Source: Gossypium raimondii
Lineage: Eukaryota > Streptophyta > Magnoliopsida > Malvales > Malvaceae
Length of the DNA stretch: 64,000 nt
NCBI RefSeq assembly: GCF_025698545.1
Contig: NC_068569.1
Span: forward strand, 9,796,001 to 9,860,000
Direction: 5' to 3'
The translations under genes and the position numbers were made by a program. Positions 57,878-64,000 of this stretch are shown here, piece by piece. Under the pieces are notes generated by a model. That model did not search any database, was not told where the DNA came from, and saw nothing but the letters and a program-made list of their open reading frames with translations. Position 1 is the first letter of the stretch. Each line of letters starts with the position of its first letter.

Positions 57878-60628
57878 GAGGGCGTTTGGTTCAGTGTATT
57901 ACCTAATACAATACAGGCCGAATACGCGCGTATTATATGACGCCTCTAATCCGGCGTTTGGTTCGCTGTAATAGGCATTACGGGCGTAAACCAATCCCGA
58001 CCTAATCCCCTTTTTCGCTGCTTTTGTAATCCCTTCCCAAATCCCTGTAATACCTATTACGTCCGCCTTCCGTCCCCTGCTCTTTGTTTTACCCTCCCTC
58101 CCTACCCGACCCTCTCCTATTCTGTCCTCAAAATTTCTCCTTCCATCTCCCACCGTTTTTGTTTATTATTCTGTCCTCATCGTTTCTTCAGTCTCTGTCT
58201 CCTCCCATTTCCTCCCAACCCTATCTGCAACTCTCTACTGTTCTTCAATATTTTCACAAAATTGGAAATACCTGATAGCTGAATCCATTGAAAAAAGAGT
58301 GAAGCGTTTTTCGGGTCATCACCTCTAATCCAATATCGGGTGAGTTTTATTTCGAACCCAAATTAATCTGCCAATTCTTTTGTTCGACAATCTTTTATCA
58401 AATATTTTTGCATGGTTATGAATCTTTAGTCTTCAGTAGTTTCTGTTGAAATTGCTATTTTATTTTATGAAATTGTTGCTGATTTCATTGGAATTATTGT
58501 ATAATTGCACTTGTGGCTTTTTATTCTTCAGTAGTTTAATGCTGATTTCATGGTTATGAATCTTTTACTCTTCTGTAGTTTTAGTTAACGAAAGTTTTTC
58601 TGGGTTTAATATCCCTTGCTTTCTGATGGTGATTTCATATAAATTATGTGCGATGTAATTTATAAATCCTGATTTTTCAAAGAGCAACATCAAAAAGTTT
58701 AAAGCATATACTTCTTTCAGTAAATCATATTTCCATTTTCGTATGACAAATTTTGCATTCATGAGTTGAGTTTCTATTTTCCTCATTGCAGCCAAAGATG
58801 GCACATTATTCCGTGCAATATTTTTATGTTTTGTTAAAGTTCCATAATTCAAGAATATGATTTAGAGAGAGTAGATATCTTGTTTATATTTGTCAAATTC
58901 ACAAACACTCGCAAGCGTATATGTGAAAACCGTGAAGTCCATGAAAATCAAAGAGAAGCTTTTGTTGTATTAGTGAAAATTCGTGTGGTTTTCTTTGTTG
59001 TTTAATTGTTTATGGTGCGTTGTTTTTTTTTAATTTCTTGTATATCGGTTTAATATTATGGTTAATAGTTTTTGGTTGTGGTAAGGTTGTAAAACGTTAT
59101 TAATTTACTCGTAAGTGATTATACATTTTAGTGTCACCTTTGTCATTTACTTGGTTTTGAACTGCTCTTTTGATTTTGTTCTTAAATTTTGGAAGCTTAC
59201 TTTGTTCGATGCTAAGCTTTGTCTTAACTATGAACCTCTAGAATCTAGATAATTGCATGCTATTGCTCATGCTATGAACTAGAAATTTTGGTCATGTTTG
59301 ATGATTGCATATCTAAAGCAAATGATGTTTCTCCTACATTCTTCACCAAATCATTGGCTAAATTAGCTTATCAATTGTTGTTGTCTCCTTTTGAAATTAG
59401 GTTTGATGGATAAATTATGAGCATCAAATCACTTTTGAAGTTAGTTTGAATCTTTTTGCTCGGTTGATGATACATATGCCTGCATTGTGTTGTTTGCTAA
59501 TGGGGATGAATGTGGGGAATTAGAGGCCGATGGTTTGTTATGTATTAACCGAGTGCAACTTACTACATGTAGGATGTTAGGCATCGAATTTACTTAATAT
59601 GGTTGGTTTTATGGTTGTGCCATGACTGCTTCCAGATTCTTGAAAAACAAAAGAAAAATTATTATCTAGTCTTCTCATATTGTAATGAAAAGAGGACACT
59701 TGCTGGTTCGGCCTTTTATTAGGAAGAAAAGGGAGGTGAGAACTAATTACAAATAATGAGGGAAATGAGGAGGCGATTCAGGTGTAGGTTATTGAACTTG
59801 GAATTGGGTTTAATGGTTTGTCGCTTTGGTATCATACGTAACAAAGAAAATCCAGTGAATCCTTTGAAAGCTATGCAATTGGATTTAATAGTTTCATAGT
59901 TCCTCTTTTGTGTTCCTCGCTTATCAAGATTCTGCTATAAGCCTATAACCAATGGCTAAATGTTTTATTTTTCTTATGTTTTTGCAAGAAGAGAGAGGTT
60001 AATAAGAAAGTTCTCAAAGTTCTGGAATAGAGCGAAGGTAAGACTACTCTAGAAAGTTAACGGTCCATTTAAGTACTTAAAAGGTGATTGTTGCATAATT
60101 GTAAGTATTGATGATTGGTAGGCAAGGGATTTAATAAACTATCTAGATACTTGCTTTTGATCGATATCATATTTAAAATATGGCTCATGGATGATGATTG
60201 GTGTATGGTTGTTCGTGCTTTGATATACTATATTTAGCTATAGCATAAATATTTTCCCCAAAAAAAAGGTTGATCCGAGCACTTTTCTCATTACAGTAAC
60301 ATTTTTCCAACACTTCCACATCGCAATGTCCTGATTTGAGCATTACTGAGTTAGTATTGATGTAGCAGTGTTCTGTTGTTTCCCAAATGAATATGGTTTT
60401 GTTTGTATGTTTGTAATGCTCATTAAAGCTTTTGTTTGTATGGTTATGGTTATTGTTGCATGACCATTGTTCTTTTTGAATTTATCAGCCAAGTTATATG
60501 TTTTTACTATTAGGTAACATTTTTTTAAAGAGCATTATGCCTACAAATAATGGGCTTCAAATCACAATTATTTGTACATGTAAATACAATATCATTAATA
60601 ATAAATTTGTACATGTAAATGAGATAAA

Positions 60629-60771
60629 AGTTATATATTTTTATGAAATTATATTACCATTTAAAATGTTATTATCTAGTTTTAAAACTTCAATTTCATT
60701 ATTAAACTAAATCTTCATTCTTCATTTTATTTATTTTGAAATTAGAAAACCTTAACTAAACTAATCATCAA
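60629..60771 (+). repeat. Direct repeat copy 1 (143 bp)
   Basis: Starts AGTTATATATTTTTATGAAAT and ends AAACTAATCATCAA. It matches 61479-61620 along its whole length (close to 90% by eye), for example ATTACCATTTAAAATGTTAT and ACTTCAATTTCATTATTAAA. Confidence 0.85.
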
Positions 60772-61478
60772 TAAAAAAATTTTCAATGATCAAACTTTGA
60801 ACATGCTTTAAGTAACTAATCAATATATTTATACGATATCATTTTAGGTCAATTAATTTGGGTGATTTTAATTAACTAATCAATATATTTAAATGTCCAA
60901 ATTATAATGAGTTTAGTTATAATCTAACAAATACCAACCTTCAAATTTTACCTCAATTAATTTTACCTCAATTATACATAATATATTAAAATTTAATATA
61001 AGTTTTTGAAGAAATTAAATGCTCATGGATTATAATTAACCTTTTATGCACGCAATACATGTTATTTAAAACAAATGTTAATTGATTCAAAATTATTTTT
61101 CCCTATAATGGAAATAATGTTATCTTAATTATAAAAATGGATAAATGGACTGAAATTTATTATTGTCTAATTCTATCTTAGATTTTAAGTCAATTACATT
61201 ATACATAAAATATTCCTCATTCATAATATGATTTCCTATAATACATAAATTATAATTGTGAAAGTGTAAGGAAGTTTTAAAATTAACGATATATAATATG
61301 ATAAATAAAATTATACAAATTTTACTTAAAAGTCAAATTTGGTCGTTAAATTAATAAATTCTATAGAATTCTGAAATTTTAATAATAATAATTTTTGATG
61401 AAAAATGCTAAACATGTATTTTAAACTTGATACTAGAAAGATAAGTAACAATTCTTGTAAAAATAAGTCCTCTTCAAA

Positions 61479-61620
61479 GTTATATATATTTTTACAAAAT
61501 GAAATTACCATTTAAAATGTTATAAAAGTTATAAAACTTCAATTTCATTATTAAACCAAATCCTCATTCTTCATTTTACTTATTTTGAAATAAGAAAACC
61601 TTAATTAAACTAATCATCAA
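61479..61620 (+). repeat. Direct repeat copy 2 (142 bp)
   Basis: Second copy of the repeat at 60629-60771, in the same orientation and 850 bp downstream. The pair could be the ends of a small retroelement (TRIM-like) or a segmental duplication within the transposon. TG...CA ends were not seen. Confidence 0.85.
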
Positions 61621-61789
61621 GAATTAAATATACTCTTTCATTATTATTTGGGTGATTGATAAAGAAATGAAATTAAAGTTGCAACGATATCATTTAGTAG
61701 ATAATTTTTGCTTCGTGTGTTCTAAATTTGTCTTGTTTATTTTATTTGATAATGTGTAATTGCAACTTCAATTCTTTGATAGTGTGTTC

Positions 61790-63197
61790 TAATTTTAAAA
61801 TGTTGCAAGAATGGCTCGCTCGCTTTAATCGCACAAAGTGTGAGGCGAAAAGAATTAGTATTGTTTGTGACAATATGGTTGGAAATCAGAGAATCGCGAT
61901 TTGGTTCTTATTTAGAATGGGTGCCACCTTAGCCTACATAGACCAAGGATTAGGTCCTATACCGTAGATTTTTATGCAAAACGAGATTATGTGAATAGGC
62001 TTGTATATGCTAGTGACGAGACCATATTGAACAAGTTAGGATGAATAGAGTGCCTTTTTTAAATTATGTGAGATGTTAGAATCGATAGGGGGATTGAAGT
62101 CGACAAGGTTCATGCTTGTTGACGAGCAAGTAGCAATGTTTTTACATATCATCTCCCATCACCTGAAAAATCGAGTTATCAAGCATCACTTTAGAAGGTC
62201 CGGGGAAACTGTTAGCAGAGCATTTCATAGTGTTTTAAATGTCATGTCACACGCTTGCAAGATGTGTTATTTAAAAACCCGGAGCCAATTACAGCCGATT
62301 CTTCTGACACAAGGTGGAAATGGTTTAAGGTATAGGACTAAGTTTTATATATAGCTTCAACAACATTTACTTGATTTAGATTTAAATTAGTATTCTAACT
62401 CAAGGTTTTATATCATGTGATATAGAATTGCTTAGGTGCTCTTGATGGAACCCACATCAAGATTAGGGTTCCAACAGTTGATAAACCTAGATATCGGACG
62501 AAAAGGTGACATAGCAACAAATATGCTAGGTGTTTGTACACCGAGATGCAATTTGTTTATGTTCTTCCGGTTGGGAAGGTTCGATTCTTGATGGACGGGT
62601 TCTTGAGATGCCATTAGTAGAAGACATGGATTAAAAGTTCCTCATGGTAAAGTGTATAGTTAGAGGACTTTGATTTATTCATTAAGATCAAACTTTGTGT
62701 TTGAATTAATCATTTTTAATATGAAACTTATTTTATAGGTTGTTATTATCTAGTTGATGCTGGATACACAAATTGTGAGGAATTTCTTGCACCATTTAGA
62801 GGACAACGATATCATTTGAACGAGTGGCGTCAGGGTTATCAGCCAAGTTCTCCGCAAGAGTTTTTTAATATGAAAGATGCCTCAAAGACGTAATGTCATT
62901 GAAAGATGCTTTGGCTTATTAAAACTTAGATGGGGAATACTTAGGAGTCCATCGTTCTATCCTGTAAGGGTGCACAATAGAATTATTATTGCATGTTGTT
63001 TGCTCCATAATTTTATTCGAACCCATATGAGTAGTGATCCCATTGAAGCGGAGGTGGGAGAAGGATTACCTACAATTAATGTGGTGGATGACGATGAACC
63101 GAATATCACAAATATTCATCCATCGGATGCTTGGGCTACTTGGAGGATGGAACTAGCCAACCAAATGTTCGATGAATGGCAAGCATCTAGAAATTAG
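61790..63197 (+). pseudogene. PIF/Harbinger (HARBI1-like) transposase relic
   Basis: DDE-type transposase that cuts and moves the element (family knowledge). Fragments in order: GLKSTRFMLVDEQVAMFLHI then SGETVSRAFHSVLN (62091-62260), ALDGTHIKIRVPTVDKPRYR (62437-62500, first catalytic Asp), YYLVDAGYTNCEEFLAPFRG (62742-62805, second Asp) and NVIERCFGLLKLRWGILRSP (62890-62950, catalytic Glu), ending with a normal stop at 63195-63197. Frames change several times, for example near 62300, near 62505 (KR then TGA), and at about 62876. An intron with GT-AG ends probably lies about 62660-62738. All three catalytic acids are still recognisable, so the decay is fairly recent. Confidence 0.85.
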
Positions 63198-63432
63198 TTT
63201 GTGAAACTTTTGTGAAACTTTTGTATTGATTTTTGTATTGTACTAAACTACGAAATTATAATATAATTTCTTCTAATTCAAAGATGTGTTATAATTTTAA
63301 ATTTTTGTGCTATGGAACTTTTGATTCATGATATTCAACTTAATTACTTAGATTTTATAAAGTGTTGACCTTTTGAATCATGATATTAAAATAGTAATTA
63401 ATATAATTTGTTTTTTTGTTCTTAAGATCATT

Positions 63433-64000
63433 ATGTCGGTGTTCCGAATCAAATGCTCAAGCTTCTCGAGGAAGCAAAAGAAAATGGGTTCGAGGAAGAT
63501 GCGAGATTAGTTTCAAAGATGGTGGACCTACACAATGTTGGAACATTTAATCTTGATACTGGGTTCAAAGCGGTTATTTGAACGAGTTGGAAAGAATGCT
63601 ACAAACGGTTTTACGAAATGCAATGTTGAAGGCGAAACCTAATATTGAATCAAGGATTAGGTTACTTAAAAGGGAGTGGTCAATCGTCTACAACATGCTT
63701 AATGGCCAAAACAATAGCGGTTTTGGTTGGGACGAGCATAGGTAGCTCGTTGTTGCTGAAGATGCGGTTTGGGAGTCCTATTTAAAGGTAAGATTATTTC
63801 AAGTCTTTATTATATTATTTTTACCAAACTTACGACTAATATGATTTCCTCATTTTTTTAGAGTCACAAAGAAGCCGCCCAATTCAGATTTCGTACTTTC
63901 CCTTACTATGACCAGCTTACTACCATATACGCAAGAGATCGAGCAACTGGGAGAGATGCTCAAACAGCTGCTGATGTTCTTGAAGAAATACATGCTGATG
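63433..64000 (+). pseudogene. Myb/SANT-like partner protein of the Harbinger element, partial
   Basis: PIF/Harbinger elements carry a second gene, a Myb/SANT-like DNA-binding protein that helps bring the transposase to the ends (family knowledge). Recognisable stretches are KLLEEAKENGFEEDARLVSK, VGTFNLDTGFKA, RIRLLKREWSIVYNMLNG, GFGWDEHR, then after an intron (about 63789-63861) SHKEAAQFRFRTFPYYDQL. A one-base deletion near 63574 breaks the frame after GFKA, and a TAG at 63743-63745 replaces the Gln expected in EHRQLVV. The 3' part is beyond the window. Confidence 0.75.

Larger units (their letters stand above)
58000..61720 (+). other. 5' non-coding part of the Harbinger element
   Basis: About 3.7 kb between the terminal region and the transposase relic. 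No supported gene was found. It starts pyrimidine-rich (58080-58260), then is T-rich. From 60500 it becomes strongly AT-rich and contains the 143-bp direct repeats. Confidence 0.5.
57878..64000 (+). mobile_element. PIF/Harbinger DNA transposon, right end outside the window
   Basis: The left end GAGGGCGTTTGGTTCAGTG follows TTA (57875-57877), the 3-bp target of PIF/Harbinger elements, and sub-terminal repeats of GGCGTTTGGTTC occur at about 57880 and 57954. The element contains two gene relics in the same orientation: a Harbinger transposase (about 61790-63197) and a Myb/SANT-like partner (63433 to the window end). At least 6.1 kb lies in this window. Both genes have frameshifts and stops, so this copy is not autonomous. 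A later insertion or duplication probably enlarged it at about 60500-61620. The right end and second TTA must lie beyond 64000. Confidence 0.8.

Noticed and set aside
58565..58852. Minus-strand 95-codon frame within the Harbinger element
   Set aside because: Composition looks random, and it opposes the direction of the element's genes.
1..64000. CRISPR arrays, rRNA and tRNA genes
   Set aside because: No regularly spaced repeats with unique spacers, no recognisable rRNA blocks, and no cloverleaf with a B-box in the expected place were seen by eye; the genome is eukaryotic.

Overview
This is a window of plant nuclear genome. It is AT-rich, its genes have GT-AG introns, and it carries plant-specific proteins (a plastid ATP/ADP carrier, the BAH-RRM protein ASI1) among dense, nested transposon remnants. 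The repeat style (LINE with a C-terminal RNase H domain, about 2.8 kb LTRs beginning TGTAACACCC, hAT-type MITEs beginning TAGAGGTGTTC) suggests a Malvaceae dicot, most likely cotton (Gossypium). That species call is inference from memory of such repeats, not a database result.

Layout. Positions 1-2804 are intergenic. A decayed LINE (2805-7030) is split by a solo-LTR-like insertion (3040-5799) with a perfect 5-bp target duplication. Two small MITEs (9791-10000 and about 10271-10539) precede a complete minus-strand plastid ATP/ADP transporter gene (5 coding exons, 11239-14494, 619 aa). About 15 kb of gene-poor DNA follows, holding a long snap-back inverted repeat (16771-17646), two MITE-like elements and degenerate tandem repeats. 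A complete plus-strand alpha/beta-hydrolase gene (7 coding exons, 30741-35658, 662 aa) comes next. It is followed by a transposon cluster: a Mutator-like element with a perfect 9-bp duplication (36245-37349), a second solo LTR of the same family (37390-40274) and a second Mutator-like element with its own perfect 9-bp duplication (40777-41705).

The plus-strand ASI1 gene (11 coding exons, 42301-46993, 529 aa) begins about 0.6 kb after that cluster. It converges on a minus-strand histone H2A.Z gene (2 exons, 47912-50429, 134 aa). A hAT-type MITE with a perfect 8-bp duplication and a G-box/I-box module lie before a small plastid-type protein gene (52407-52787). A broken unknown reading frame (53169-53600, minus) and a damaged COX5b copy (55355-57243) follow. 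Just past COX5b exon 5 starts a large PIF/Harbinger element (57878 to beyond the window end), which carries a decayed transposase and a decayed Myb/SANT-like partner gene.

The genes form no operon or pathway cluster: NTT acts in plastids, COX5b in mitochondria, and ASI1 and H2A.Z in chromatin. The chance pairing of ASI1 (known to keep transcription running through heterochromatic transposons) with H2A.Z in a transposon-rich neighbourhood is interesting but may be coincidence. No CRISPR array, rRNA or tRNA gene was recognised, and I saw no clearly new multi-gene system. The strongest unusual points are the aspartate nucleophile elbow of the hydrolase, the snap-back repeat, the paired 9-bp-TSD Mutator-like elements beside ASI1, and the COX5b copy broken next to a Harbinger insertion.
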